Positions 9,754 through 19,743 of a stretch of 64,000 nt of DNA are shown one piece after another; the first letter of the stretch is position 1, and each line of letters begins with the position of its first letter. The DNA is from Halarcobacter sp. (GTDB lineage Bacteria > Campylobacterota > Campylobacteria > Campylobacterales > Arcobacteraceae): assembly GCF_963675975.1 (NCBI RefSeq), contig NZ_OY780939.1, positions 1 through 64,000 of the forward strand, read 5' to 3'. The notes below the pieces were generated by a model, which saw only the letters and a list, made by a program, of their open reading frames with translations, made no database searches and had not been told where the DNA came from. The translations under genes were made by a program, and so were the position numbers.

Positions 9754-11682
9754 ATGATTAGTAAATTATTTAAAAAAAATACTATTGATGACTTACTAGA
9801 TGAATTAAAAAATAACAGTCTAAAAGAGAGTGTTGTTGATTCAATGCTAAAAGATGTAAATATACATCATATAAATCAAAATCAAGAAAATTTTTTACAT
9901 AAAATTATAGTTGAAAATAAAATAGAATCAGTTAAATGGTTAATAAGACAAAAGCTAAATCTTGATGAACAAGATATAAAAGGAATAACTCCTCTAATGC
10001 TTGCTTGTAAATATGGCTATTTAGATGCAGTAGAAGAACTAATTAAAGCAGGAGCAAATGTTGATTGTGAAAGTTACAGCGGAAACACAGCTATAGAATT
10101 TGCTGTATATAACAATTATTTTTCTATTTATAAAATATTAAAACCACTTGTAAAAGATATAAATAGAAGAAATAAAAAAAACTACACTTTACTCCATACA
10201 GCAGTAAAAGCTGAAAATTTAAATGTTATAGATGATCTTTTTGAAGATTCTAACTTTATTCTTCCCCAAGATATACTTTTTTATAAAGCAACATATACAA
10301 ATATTAATGTATTAGAAAAAATAATTAATGGATTTGAATCACTTGATATTTATGATGAAAAAAATAGGAATATTTTATTTTATGTTATTGAAAATGGAAT
10401 TAGATGTGAAAATATATTTTTAGATCTTTTAGAAAAAGGTTTAGATATCAATTGTATAGATAAAAATGGCAATAATATACTTTTACATCTAATTGAATAT
10501 ATTACGCAATTAGAAAATTCACACAACAATTCAGAAGAAAAAGATAAAGAGATTGATGAAACTAGAATTAAAGAATTAGTTGAATTGATACCTATTATTT
10601 TAGATTGTGAAATAGATACTACACAATGTAATAATAAAAATGAAACAATCTTGGCATATGCAGCAAAACACAAGAATATAGAGGTACTAAAAACTCTTTT
10701 AGATAATGAAGTAGAGATTAATATTTTAAATAAAGATAATGAAAATGCTTTAGCATCAATTATTACTAAAGGGCCTGATTTTCTAGAAACTATATACCTA
10801 TTTTTTGATTATGGTATAAATCCAAACATAAAAAATAAAGATAATAAAACTATAATTGAAACTTTTATAGATGCTAGTTTAATTACAAGAGATTTCAAAA
10901 AAGTTAGAACTATAGAAAAAAGATCAATAAACTATGAAAATGATTATTTAGCTATGCTTGAAAGTTTATTGGTTAATACTGATACAAACTTAACAGCTTT
11001 AAACTCTAAAGATGAACCATACTTTTTTGAAGCTGTAAGACATGGAGCCTTAGATATTGTAAAACTTCTAATTAAATATGGTGCAGATATTAATCAAACT
11101 GATATAGAGGGGAATAACATAATATATAAATATATGGCAGAGAAAGAGAACTTAAAAAAAGAGAGTGAACTAAAAACATATTACAATATTTTGCATTCTA
11201 TAATTATGATGGGAGCAAATGTTAATGCAAAAGATTCCTTTGGTGGAATAACCCTACACAAAGCTATTTTAAAAGCTGATCCAACTGTTGTTAAAATGAT
11301 TTTACATTCAGGTGCAGATATCAATGCCATTGATAATAGAGGAAGACATATACTACACAATACAGTTTGGAAAAACAATATTAAACTATTTAAACTAATC
11401 CACTCTTATAATAAAAATTTAGTAAACGAACCAGATAAGTTTGGAGTTCTACCTATAAATTATGCTGCATTTTTAGGATATACAGATATGGTTTTGGAAC
11501 TTATTGAACTAAATGCACATATAAATAACCCATACAAAAAAACAAAATATATAATTAATTTTTTAAAGAAATTTCATAAAAACTTAAAACCATTGATAGA
11601 TAATGCAAGAACAAAAAATCAAAAAGAAAAAATAAAAGTGTTAGTTAATAATATGAAAAATGAGTTTGAAGTAGAGAGTTAA
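9754..11682 (+). CDS. Ankyrin-repeat protein
   Basis: A 642-residue protein that is ankyrin repeats over most of its length (about residues 45-620). Clear units include DIKGITPLMLACKYGYLDAV, KNYTLLHTAVKAENLNV, NKNETILAYAAKHKNIEV, FFEAVRHGALDIVKLLIKYG and GGITLHKAILKADPTVV. There is no signal peptide or membrane segment, so it is probably cytoplasmic unless secreted by a route without a classical signal. The repeats suggest protein-protein binding; partner and function are unknown. It is convergent with recN: the two stop codons overlap within TTAA at 11679-11682. A TAAAAT box upstream (near 9724) could serve as its promoter. Base composition resembles the neighbours. Confidence 0.85.
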   Translation: MISKLFKKNTIDDLLDELKNNSLKESVVDSMLKDVNIHHINQNQENFLHKIIVENKIESVKWLIRQKLNLDEQDIKGITPLMLACKYGYLDAVEELIKAGANVDCESYSGNTAIEFAVYNNYFSIYKILKPLVKDINRRNKKNYTLLHTAVKAENLNVIDDLFEDSNFILPQDILFYKATYTNINVLEKIINGFESLDIYDEKNRNILFYVIENGIRCENIFLDLLEKGLDINCIDKNGNNILLHLIEYITQLENSHNNSEEKDKEIDETRIKELVELIPIILDCEIDTTQCNNKNETILAYAAKHKNIEVLKTLLDNEVEINILNKDNENALASIITKGPDFLETIYLFFDYGINPNIKNKDNKTIIETFIDASLITRDFKKVRTIEKRSINYENDYLAMLESLLVNTDTNLTALNSKDEPYFFEAVRHGALDIVKLLIKYGADINQTDIEGNNIIYKYMAEKENLKKESELKTYYNILHSIIMMGANVNAKDSFGGITLHKAILKADPTVVKMILHSGADINAIDNRGRHILHNTVWKNNIKLFKLIHSYNKNLVNEPDKFGVLPINYAAFLGYTDMVLELIELNAHINNPYKKTKYIINFLKKFHKNLKPLIDNARTKNQKEKIKVLVNNMKNEFEVES

Positions 11683-11689
11683 ACTCTCT
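11673..11689. terminator. Short hairpin containing both convergent stop codons
   Basis: AGAGAG-TTAAA-CTCTCT. The loop holds the overlapping stop codons of the ankyrin gene (plus strand) and recN (minus strand). The stem is only 6 bp and the T-tract is poor, so termination is possible but not strong. Confidence 0.35.
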
Positions 11690-13220
11690 TATCTTCTAAC
11701 AAATTTTTAGCAAAACTATAAGCATCTTCAGTAATATCTTCCCCACTTATCATTCTAGCTATTTCATCAACTCTTGAATTATAATCAAGTTTTTTTACAG
11801 TAGACTTACCATCTTTTTTATCAACTAAAAAGTGAATATCAGCAGTAGAAGTTAGTTGAGGCTGATGAGAAATAGCAAATATTTGATAGTTTTGTGATAA
11901 TTTATTTAATACTTTTGCAATTGCAGAACTTTCTTTACCACTTAGGTTTGCATCAATTTCATCTAAAAATAAAATCCCATTTCCTATTATGTCAAACTCA
12001 CTAATTGAAGTTAACAAAGCAAGTCTTAATCTGTTGAATTCACCTGAACTTATTGTGTCAAGATTTACTCCATTTAGCTCAAAGATTATTTCATCTGTAC
12101 CTGTTTTATCTAACTTTTTTTCAACAAAATGTATTTTTGCATTTGAAAGATACAAGTATTCTAAATAATGGTTTATTCTTTTTTCCAAAGTTTTGCTGTA
12201 CTCTTTTCTAAATAAGCTAATTTGTTTTGCTTGTTCATTTACTTCTACAGAAATCTTTTTTAAGTTTTTTTCTAAAATAGACTTTTCAAATGAGATATTT
12301 TCATAAGATTCTAACTCTTTTTTCTTCTCTTCTTTATATTCTAAAGCCTCTTTTATAGAACCAAATCTTTTTTGTAAAGATGAAAGTTTTTCTATTCTAT
12401 CTAAAACATTTTCAATATCTAACTCTTCTAATTCATATAAAGAGTCATTAAATTTTTCAAAAATATTATTAAGTTCATTTATTGCTTCATCAAAAAATGT
12501 TGAATCCTCATCTAACAAATTCAATGCAGTGTTTACAGAAGAACTGTAATTAAAAATAGGATTTGCTTGGTCTATTACTTCTTGGATTTTCTCTTTTTTT
12601 GATAATCTTTTTTTAAGTTCATTAAGCTCTTCATATTCATCAATTTGTGGATTTATATTTTCTATTTTTTCTATTTCAAATTTTGCAAACTCTTTTAAAT
12701 CTTCAAGATTTTTTTCATCATCTTTTATTTTTTCAAGCTCTTTTTCCATAGTAAAAAGTTTTTGAATATTTTCATCAAAACTAGACTTTAAATCTTTAAA
12801 TTCATTTTTCTCTTTTATACAAACAGAATCAAGAAAATTAATCAATTTTGATGATTCAAAATCACTTGTATCTTTTAGATGTAAATGTTTTATTAAAGAT
12901 TTTGAAAAACTGTTTAGATTCTTTTTTGATATGGTTTGAGCATTTAAAAAATATCTAGCTTTATCTTTTTTTATCTCTTTAATAATTATCTCATCACCTT
13001 TTTGTATATCAAAAGCTTCCTCTTCAATATCTAAGCCTGAAAGAGCAACTTCACCTAAAGATGCTTTAGGTTCAGTTATAGCAAAAAGTGAAAGTATTGA
13101 TTGCATTAAAACTGATTTACCAGCTCCTGAAGGTCCAGTAAAAACAACAAGTCCTTTATCTAACTCTAAATCAACCTCTTGAAAAGATAAAAAATCTTTT
13201 AAATATATTCTGTTTATCAA
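11679..13220 (-). CDS. recN: DNA repair protein RecN
   Basis: SMC-like ATPase that gathers DNA ends during recombinational repair. The 513-residue protein has an N-terminal Walker A (GPSGAGKS, about residues 29-36), a central coiled coil (about 150-345), the ABC signature ISSGEFNRLRLALL (about 390-403) and Walker B with FLDEIDANLSGKE (about 422-434), followed by a switch histidine in ISHQPQ. It is a little shorter than the E. coli protein (553), which is normal for the group. Its ATG directly follows the nadK stop, and the nadK-recN pair is conserved in related bacteria. Confidence 0.95.
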   Translation of the reverse strand: MINRIYLKDFLSFQEVDLELDKGLVVFTGPSGAGKSVLMQSILSLFAITEPKASLGEVALSGLDIEEEAFDIQKGDEIIIKEIKKDKARYFLNAQTISKKNLNSFSKSLIKHLHLKDTSDFESSKLINFLDSVCIKEKNEFKDLKSSFDENIQKLFTMEKELEKIKDDEKNLEDLKEFAKFEIEKIENINPQIDEYEELNELKKRLSKKEKIQEVIDQANPIFNYSSSVNTALNLLDEDSTFFDEAINELNNIFEKFNDSLYELEELDIENVLDRIEKLSSLQKRFGSIKEALEYKEEKKKELESYENISFEKSILEKNLKKISVEVNEQAKQISLFRKEYSKTLEKRINHYLEYLYLSNAKIHFVEKKLDKTGTDEIIFELNGVNLDTISSGEFNRLRLALLTSISEFDIIGNGILFLDEIDANLSGKESSAIAKVLNKLSQNYQIFAISHQPQLTSTADIHFLVDKKDGKSTVKKLDYNSRVDEIARMISGEDITEDAYSFAKNLLEDKRV

Positions 13221-14090
13221 TTAATTTCCCCAACCTAATTTATCATTTAATACTTCAAAAAAGTTTCTTTTTGTTTTGTGTATCAGTTTAGCTTTTTTAT
13301 TTGCAATTTTAAATTTTATTACAGCTCCATCATCAACTTCATAACTGTCTTGCCCATCAATTAACAATACAGCACCTTGTACATCTTTTATTTTAAATTC
13401 TATTTCTATATCAGCTGGCATCACTAAAGGTCTTTGTGTTAAAGAATGAGATGCCACAGGTGTGATAATAAAAGCTTCTGTAAGTGGGTAAACAATTGGA
13501 CCTCCAACTGAAAGGTTATATGCAGTTGAACCTGTTGGCGTTGAGATAATTACTCCATCACCATGATAAGAGTTAAAAGAGATACCATTGATTTTTGCTT
13601 TTATTTTTATCATTGAAGATACAGTTTTTCTTGATATTACGATATCATTAAAAGCAACAAAACATTTGTTATCAACATGACATTCAACCATCATTCTATT
13701 GTCAATTTTATAATTACCTTTTTTTAAATCATTTAAAAAAGGATCTAATTCTTCAACTAATACATCAGTTAAAAAACCTAATGTACCCATATGTATTCCA
13801 AGAATTGGAAGACTAAACTCAAAAGAGTTTCGAACTACAGATAATAGTGTACCGTCTCCTCCAATTGAGACTAAAAAATCCACTTCATCACATAAATCTT
13901 TTAAAATAAGTCCTTCATCTAGACCTATCATTTTTGCACTGTTTTTTTCTAAAATTAACTCAATACCATATTGGTTAAAACAATTTTTAATTTTTAAATA
14001 TTCATCTTTGATTTCAGGTGATTCTGGTTTTAAAACAATCCCTGCTTTTTTTATAGAGTCAAGCTTTTCATTACTAGTTGTAAGTTTCAC
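13221..14090 (-). CDS. nadK: NAD kinase
   Basis: Phosphorylates NAD+ to NADP+ in the cytoplasm. The 289-residue protein contains the diagnostic GGDGTLLS (about residues 76-83), the NDIVISR segment and STPTGSTAYNLS, which together form the ATP/NAD site, and ends with an IDGQD segment. Length is typical. It lies between the SPOR-like protein (7 bases upstream) and recN (directly downstream), so the three are likely co-transcribed. Confidence 0.95.
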   Translation of the reverse strand: MKLTTSNEKLDSIKKAGIVLKPESPEIKDEYLKIKNCFNQYGIELILEKNSAKMIGLDEGLILKDLCDEVDFLVSIGGDGTLLSVVRNSFEFSLPILGIHMGTLGFLTDVLVEELDPFLNDLKKGNYKIDNRMMVECHVDNKCFVAFNDIVISRKTVSSMIKIKAKINGISFNSYHGDGVIISTPTGSTAYNLSVGGPIVYPLTEAFIITPVASHSLTQRPLVMPADIEIEFKIKDVQGAVLLIDGQDSYEVDDGAVIKFKIANKKAKLIHKTKRNFFEVLNDKLGWGN

Positions 14091-14097
14091 TAAATTC

Positions 14098-15942
14098 CTA
14101 TCTAATATCTATTTTTTCTATATTATCTTTATAATCTTCTATTTTTCTATTATTGTAGCTTTCAAATTTGTTTTGATTTGTACTTATTCTAGAGATATAA
14201 GGTTGATTTTTCTTTAAATTATAATCTAAATTCTCTATCTCATTTTTCGCTTCATCAAAACTATCAAAAACTTTATAGAAGAGTCTATAATAATCATTAT
14301 TAGAACCTATTGAATAAATAAGAATATTATTTTGAAGTTGATTTTCTTCTAAATATGTTACTAAATCTATATCTTCTTTAGCAAAAGTTATTAATGTAAT
14401 TGTATATTTTTGGGATTCTCTATTAAATATCTCATCTTTTAAAAAATTCTCTTGACCATTTTCAACATATAAAATATCATTTGTAATATTTGTTGGTGAA
14501 GATATAACTTGTTTTTTTTCAATATCTTTGTGATATGTTTTGTAAAGTTTTTGATGATTTTTAATATTACTAACTCGTAAACCATTTTTAGGAATACTTA
14601 ACTTTGTTATTGCATCTTTTGCTTGTGTTTTTGATTCATATGCCCCATATATAATTCTGGCATATTCATTTTTATCTCCATATTTATAGGCTAAAGAGTT
14701 ATCTTTTAAACCATTACTTAAATAATATTGTTCAATTGTTTCATTTGATAAATCTAATTCTCCTAAATCTACTGTATAAAAAGAACTATTTTCATTTAAA
14801 AACACTTCACTCAAAATATTAAAATTACCATCACTTTCAATGAAATAAACATCATCTAATTTGGTTACTTTTAAAAACTTATTCTCATTTTTTTCTATTT
14901 TTGACTCAATCTTTTTTTTCTTGATATTTTTTACACTATTTGCTATTTTCTTTTGCTCTTTTTTAGATTCTTTAGATTCTTTAGATTTTTTAGATTTTTT
15001 AGGTTCTTTAGGTTTTTCTATTTCTTTTTTATTATCTTTAACTATTTTAGTTTCAAGATTTTTATCATTTTTTATAATTTTTATATCATCACTAAGTTCT
15101 GGTGTACTAGCTAATTCTTTTTCTTTTTTATCATTAACTTTTAATTCAATAATTGAACTATTATCATTTTTAGACATATTTTTATTATAAAAACTTTGAA
15201 ATTTTTCCATTTTCATAGAAAAAGGTTTATTTAATTTTAGATTATCATTAAACTCTTTTATAGCCTCTGTTGCTTCAGCCCTTGATTTATATAAACCATA
15301 TATTATTCTAACTTTATCTTTGTTTTTACCATACACATGAGCTAAGGCTTTATCTGATATATTATTATTCTCAAAAAAATTTTTAACTGCATCTTTTTTT
15401 AGTGCAATTGATGCAACTGCAATAGAATAGTATTCTGAATCATCATTAAAAAGCTCCTTTTTTAACTTTTTTGAGTCATCAGAGTTTGATATAAAAATTG
15501 ATTGATTTGTCTCTTTTGTTTTATTATTTGTTTGTGTTTTAGAAGAATTATTTTTTTGATATCTTTTTTGCAGTGTTGAAATCTTAACGGCATAAGGATT
15601 ATTTTTTTTAAGGTTTTCATCTAATTTACTAATAGCTATTTTAGCACCATCAAAACTATTATATACACCTAAAAATATTTTAGAATAGGTACTTTTTGAA
15701 TGATTATACGATATTGCATTTCTAATATTATTTTCTTTAAAAAAATCTATTGGATCAATATTATTTGTATCTATTGTAGCTAATACTATTGTATATTTGT
15801 TTGAATCTTTATTTGAAAATTCATCTTTTAAACTTAGTTCTTTACTGTCCAAATTCTCAACATATATTACATTATCTTCAATTGAAGATAATAGCGAAAC
15901 AGAAAAAAAAGAAATTATTAATAGAATTTTTAGGAATTGCAT
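14098..15942 (-). CDS. Exported protein with four SPOR-like repeats
   Basis: A 614-residue protein with an N-terminal signal peptide (residues 1-20, hydrophobic, ending LLSS). The rest consists of four related units of about 90-95 residues, beginning near residues 36, 158, 376 and 499. Each starts with an acidic segment such as ILSEVFLNENS, then a beta strand (YTIVLATID, YYSIAVASI, FYTVDLGEL, YTITLITF), and ends with a (K/R)IxxGxY-S--EA segment like the second half of a SPOR domain. A highly charged Lys/Ser/Glu linker (about 300-350) separates units 2 and 3. SPOR domains bind denuded peptidoglycan at the septum, so a periplasmic cell-wall role is plausible but inferred. It is the first gene of the unit with nadK and recN. 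Confidence 0.6.
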   Translation of the reverse strand: MQFLKILLIISFFSVSLLSSIEDNVIYVENLDSKELSLKDEFSNKDSNKYTIVLATIDTNNIDPIDFFKENNIRNAISYNHSKSTYSKIFLGVYNSFDGAKIAISKLDENLKKNNPYAVKISTLQKRYQKNNSSKTQTNNKTKETNQSIFISNSDDSKKLKKELFNDDSEYYSIAVASIALKKDAVKNFFENNNISDKALAHVYGKNKDKVRIIYGLYKSRAEATEAIKEFNDNLKLNKPFSMKMEKFQSFYNKNMSKNDNSSIIELKVNDKKEKELASTPELSDDIKIIKNDKNLETKIVKDNKKEIEKPKEPKKSKKSKESKESKKEQKKIANSVKNIKKKKIESKIEKNENKFLKVTKLDDVYFIESDGNFNILSEVFLNENSSFYTVDLGELDLSNETIEQYYLSNGLKDNSLAYKYGDKNEYARIIYGAYESKTQAKDAITKLSIPKNGLRVSNIKNHQKLYKTYHKDIEKKQVISSPTNITNDILYVENGQENFLKDEIFNRESQKYTITLITFAKEDIDLVTYLEENQLQNNILIYSIGSNNDYYRLFYKVFDSFDEAKNEIENLDYNLKKNQPYISRISTNQNKFESYNNRKIEDYKDNIEKIDIR

Positions 15943-16010
15943 AAAGCTCTCTTATCAATTGATATTTCAAAATTTTAGCAAAAAATAATTTAAAAAAGGA
16001 TTTAAAATAA

Positions 16011-16040
16011 AAAAGCCCCACTATTGCTAGTGAGGCTTTT
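16011..16040 (-). terminator. Rho-independent terminator after fusA
   Basis: 13-bp stem AAAAGCCTCACTA/TAGTGGGGCTTTT on the minus strand with one G-U pair and loop GCAA, followed by TTTATTTT. It lies about 28 bases past the fusA stop and ends the rpsL-rpsG-fusA unit. Confidence 0.88.
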
Positions 16041-16068
16041 TATAAAAATTAAAATTTGTTAATAAATA

Positions 16069-18177
16069 TTAACCATTTCTCTTTTTGATGATTTCTTCAG
16101 AAACATTTTTAGGTACTTCTAAATATGAATCAAAAAGCATAGAATAAGTTGCTCTACCTTGAGACATAGATCTTAAGTCTGTAGAGTAACCGAACATTTC
16201 AGATAATGGAATCATTGCAGTAACTAATTTAACACCAGCTCTGTCATCCATAGATTGAACTTGTCCTCTTCTTTTGTTAACGTCACCGATAACATCTCCC
16301 ATATAATCTTCAGGAGTTTCGATTTCAACTTTCATGATTGGCTCTAAGATTACTGCTTGTGCAGCAGCACTTCTACAACCTTGTTTGAATCCCATAGAAG
16401 CAGCAAGTTTAAATGCCATCTCAGATGAATCCACGTCGTGGTAAGAACCATCATAAAGTGTAACAGCAATATCAACCATTGGATATCCAGCTAAGATACC
16501 ACCAGCCATTGCTTCTTCACAACCTTTTTGAACTGCAGGAATATACTCTTTTGGTACAACCCCACCTTTAATTTCGTTGTTGAAAATGAAGTTATCTTCG
16601 CTACCAGATTCTAATGGCTCAATTTTTAAGTATACGTGACCGTATTGACCTTTACCACCAGATTGTTTAGCATATTTGTACTCTTGGTTAACTGCATTTT
16701 TAATAGTTTCTCTATATGCAACTTGTGGAGCACCAACTTCTGCTTCAACTTTAAATTCTCTTTTCATTCTGTCTACAAGAATTTCAAGGTGTAATTCACC
16801 CATTCCTGAGATAATAGTTTGTCCAGATTCTTCATCTGTAGCAACTCTAAATGATGGATCTTCTTCAGCAAGTTTACCTAATGCGATACCCATTTTTTCT
16901 TGGTCAGCTTTTGTTTTTGGCTCAACTGCAACAGAGATAACTGGTTCTGGGAATTCCATTCTTTCTAGGATAACTGGATCTTTTTCAGATGCTAAAGTAT
17001 CACCTGTGATTGTTGATTTAAGACCAACAACTGCACCGATTTCACCAGCATATAACTCACTTACTTCTTCTCTATTGTTAGAGTGCATTTTAAGTAATCT
17101 ACCGATTCTTTCTTTTTTCATTTTAGTTGAGTTCATTACATAAGTACCAGATTGTAACTGTCCTCTATAAACTCTTGTAAATGTTAATTGTCCAACAAAT
17201 GGGTCAGTCATAATTTTAAATGCTAATGCAGCAACTTCACCATCATCAGAAGAAGGTACAATTACAGCTTCACCATCTTGAGTTTCACCTCTAATGTCTG
17301 CAACCTCAGTTGGAGCTGGTAAATACATTGCAACAGCGTCAAGTAAAGTTTGAACACCTTTGTTTTTAAATGCAGTACCACAAGTCATTGGAGTAATAGA
17401 CATAGCTAAACAACCAGCTTTAAGACCTGCAACGATTTCTTCTTCAGATAATTCACCTTCTTCGAAGTATTTTTCCATTAACTCTTCTGAAGACTCAGCA
17501 GCAGCCTCAATCATTTTTTCTCTATACTCTTCTGCTTTGTCCATCATATCAGCTGGAATATCTTCTACGTGGTAGTGTGATCCCATTGCAGCATCTTCAT
17601 CCCAAACGATAGCTTTCATTTGAACTAAATCAACTACACCTTGGAAGTTTTCTTCTGCACCAATTGGTAATTGAATTGGCACTGGATTAGCTTTTAATCT
17701 TTCAGAAACTTGTTTTTCAACCATATAGAAATCTGCACCAGTTCTGTCCATTTTGTTAACAAAAATCATTCTTGGTACTCTATATTTGTTTGCTTGTCTC
17801 CAAACTGTTTCAGATTGTGGTTGAACTCCACCAACTGAACAGAATACTGCAACAGCACCATCAAGAACCCTCATAGATCTCTCAACTTCAATAGTAAAGT
17901 CAACGTGACCTGGAGTGTCGATTATGTTAATTTGCAGTTGCTCATTAGTTTTTGGGTGAGGCCAGTGACAAGTTGTTGCCGCAGAAGTAATTGTAATACC
18001 TCTTTCTTGCTCTTGCTCCATCCAGTCCATTGTTGCTGCACCGTCGTGAACCTCACCAATTTTGTGAGATACACCAGTGTAGAATAAAATTCTTTCTGTA
18101 GTTGTTGTTTTACCAGCATCAATGTGTGCAGCAATACCAATATTTCTAACTCTATTAAGTGGTGTTTTTCTTGCCAT
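16069..18177 (-). CDS. fusA: Translation elongation factor G
   Basis: GTPase that drives ribosomal translocation and, with RRF, ribosome recycling. The 702-residue protein starts with [21 protein letters not shown] (P-loop), followed by the switch [10 protein letters not shown] and the NKMDR guanine-specificity motif (about residues 138-142). All five EF-G domains fit the length. It is the last gene of the rpsL-rpsG-fusA unit and is followed by a strong terminator; tuf is not next to it as in E. coli but is at about 58 kb with the tRNA cluster. Confidence 0.98.
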   Translation of the reverse strand: MARKTPLNRVRNIGIAAHIDAGKTTTTERILFYTGVSHKIGEVHDGAATMDWMEQEQERGITITSAATTCHWPHPKTNEQLQINIIDTPGHVDFTIEVERSMRVLDGAVAVFCSVGGVQPQSETVWRQANKYRVPRMIFVNKMDRTGADFYMVEKQVSERLKANPVPIQLPIGAEENFQGVVDLVQMKAIVWDEDAAMGSHYHVEDIPADMMDKAEEYREKMIEAAAESSEELMEKYFEEGELSEEEIVAGLKAGCLAMSITPMTCGTAFKNKGVQTLLDAVAMYLPAPTEVADIRGETQDGEAVIVPSSDDGEVAALAFKIMTDPFVGQLTFTRVYRGQLQSGTYVMNSTKMKKERIGRLLKMHSNNREEVSELYAGEIGAVVGLKSTITGDTLASEKDPVILERMEFPEPVISVAVEPKTKADQEKMGIALGKLAEEDPSFRVATDEESGQTIISGMGELHLEILVDRMKREFKVEAEVGAPQVAYRETIKNAVNQEYKYAKQSGGKGQYGHVYLKIEPLESGSEDNFIFNNEIKGGVVPKEYIPAVQKGCEEAMAGGILAGYPMVDIAVTLYDGSYHDVDSSEMAFKLAASMGFKQGCRSAAAQAVILEPIMKVEIETPEDYMGDVIGDVNKRRGQVQSMDDRAGVKLVTAMIPLSEMFGYSTDLRSMSQGRATYSMLFDSYLEVPKNVSEEIIKKRNG

Positions 18178-18192
18178 TTTATTAGTTTCCTA

Positions 18193-18672
<480 letters not shown>

Positions 18673-18676
18673 CTAC

Positions 18677-19051
18677 TTATTTCTTAGGTCTTTTAGTACC
18701 ATATTTAGATCTTGCAACAGTTCTGTTTGCAACACCAGCTGTATCTAAAGCACCTCTAACGATGTGATACTTAACCCCAGGTAAATCCTTAACTCTTCCC
18801 CCTCTAACTAATACGATAGAGTGTTCTTGAAGGTTATGACCCTCACCACCGATATATGAAATAACTTCAAAACCTGTAGTTAATCTAACTTTTGCAACTT
18901 TTCTTAAAGCCGAGTTAGGTTTTTTAGGAGTTGTTGTATATACTCTTGTACATACACCTCTTCTTTGTGGACATTTTTCTAATGCTGGTGATTTAGATTT
19001 TTTAATCACCTTTTTTCGCTCTTTTCTTACAAGCTGATTGATTGTAGGCAT
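18677..19051 (-). CDS. rpsL: 30S ribosomal protein S12
   Basis: Decoding-centre protein. The 124-residue protein begins [10 protein letters not shown] and contains [13 protein letters not shown] and [14 protein letters not shown]. The lysines at the two classical streptomycin-resistance positions (K43 and K88 by E. coli numbering) are both present, so S12 looks wild-type. First gene of rpsL-rpsG-fusA, behind an AAGGGAAAGA ribosome binding site and a leader of about 190 bases. In most bacteria it directly follows rpoC; here rpoC lies 26 kb away in the same orientation. Confidence 0.98.
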   Translation of the reverse strand: MPTINQLVRKERKKVIKKSKSPALEKCPQRRGVCTRVYTTTPKKPNSALRKVAKVRLTTGFEVISYIGGEGHNLQEHSIVLVRGGRVKDLPGVKYHIVRGALDTAGVANRTVARSKYGTKRPKK

Positions 19052-19241
19052 TCTTTCCCTTTATTTATTTTATAGAGAGTCTAATATATTATGAATCAAT
19101 ATAGATTCTCTACTACGTGGTTTGAGCTTTTAAGCGGCTCATGCTTCTCGTTACGTCCCAATGACGCCATGACATATGACAAGAGTCATAATCAAAACGA
19201 TACTACCATTCTAGAGAAACGTTGAGTGTTTTCTAAAAAAG
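19052..19241 (-). promoter_or_regulatory. Long structured leader of the rpsL operon
   Basis: Non-coding region between a predicted transcription start near 19241 and rpsL. It holds at least two stems: TATGAC-TCTT-GTCATA near 19185, and a 10-bp stem AGAGAATCTA/TAGACTCTCT (one G-U pair) at 19074-19083 with 19102-19111. The middle part is richer in G+C than neighbouring spacers. A role in autogenous control by S7 or S12 is possible but not shown. Confidence 0.4.
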
Positions 19242-19247
19242 TTTTGG

Positions 19248-19253
19248 ATTATA
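19248..19253 (-). promoter_or_regulatory. Predicted -10 box for rpsL-rpsG-fusA
   Basis: TATAAT on the minus strand in an AT-rich context (AAGTATAATCC), with no obvious -35 box, as is common in Campylobacterota. It would give a leader of about 190 bases before rpsL. Confidence 0.5.
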
Positions 19254-19363
19254 CTTAATTTAATCTTAAATATGCCTTATATTAATATTTAGTAAGAGAG
19301 AATACTATCTATCATATAAGGCTAAATTTGAGGACAAAACATAGTTTTAGAAATTAAAAAATC

Positions 19364-19387
19364 TCATACGCTTCTTAGAGCGTATGA
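19364..19387 (-). terminator. Rho-independent terminator in the rpsL/DUF1294 spacer
   Basis: Perfect 9-bp stem TCATACGCT/AGCGTATGA with a 6-base loop, followed on the minus strand by GATTTTTTAATTT. It could end a minus-strand transcript running out of the DUF234 gene, antisense to the DUF1294 gene, and insulate rpsL. The rest of the 19254-19458 spacer shows nothing I can identify. Confidence 0.6.
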
Positions 19388-19458
19388 AATTATAGTTTTG
19401 TTAGGTTTCCCTTAGGTTACAATTAAAATTTTAAGTACTATTTAATTAGAATACTTTT

Positions 19459-19743
19459 ATGACAACTAATAATATACTAATTTATATACTGATAATAAAT
19501 CTAATTACATTTGTATCTTTTGGTATGGATAAATACAAAGCTATCAAACAGCAAAGAAGAATTCCTGAGAGAAACTTACATAACTATTCTTTTATAGGTG
19601 GAGTGATTGGTGGGATTTTAGGGATGCTTGTGTTTAGGCACAAAATAAATAAATTAAAATTTGTATTTATACAAGTTTCAATCTTTTTATTTTGGTTAGT
19701 AGTATTTATTTTTTATAATTTAAACTATCAAAAGTCCTTTTAA
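19459..19743 (+). CDS. DUF1294 family membrane protein
   Basis: A 94-residue integral membrane protein with three hydrophobic segments (about residues 5-22, 44-60 and 68-88). It carries the DUF1294 pattern: GMDKYKAIKQQRRIPERNL, then GGVIGGILGMLVFRHK, then K-x-x-F. Function unknown. The end of the gene overlaps the end of the DUF234 gene on the other strand by 24 bases. The ribosome binding site is weak. Confidence 0.8.
   Translation: MTTNNILIYILIINLITFVSFGMDKYKAIKQQRRIPERNLHNYSFIGGVIGGILGMLVFRHKINKLKFVFIQVSIFLFWLVVFIFYNLNYQKSF

Noticed and set aside
14861-15190. Plus-strand frame with Phe/Leu/Ser-rich, membrane-like translation
   Set aside because: It is the complement of the Lys/Ser/Glu-rich linker of the SPOR-like protein; composition artefact.
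16676-17143. Long plus-strand open frame inside fusA
   Set aside because: Antisense to a highly conserved gene, with the Ser/Ile/Leu-rich composition expected of a shadow frame and no ribosome binding site.
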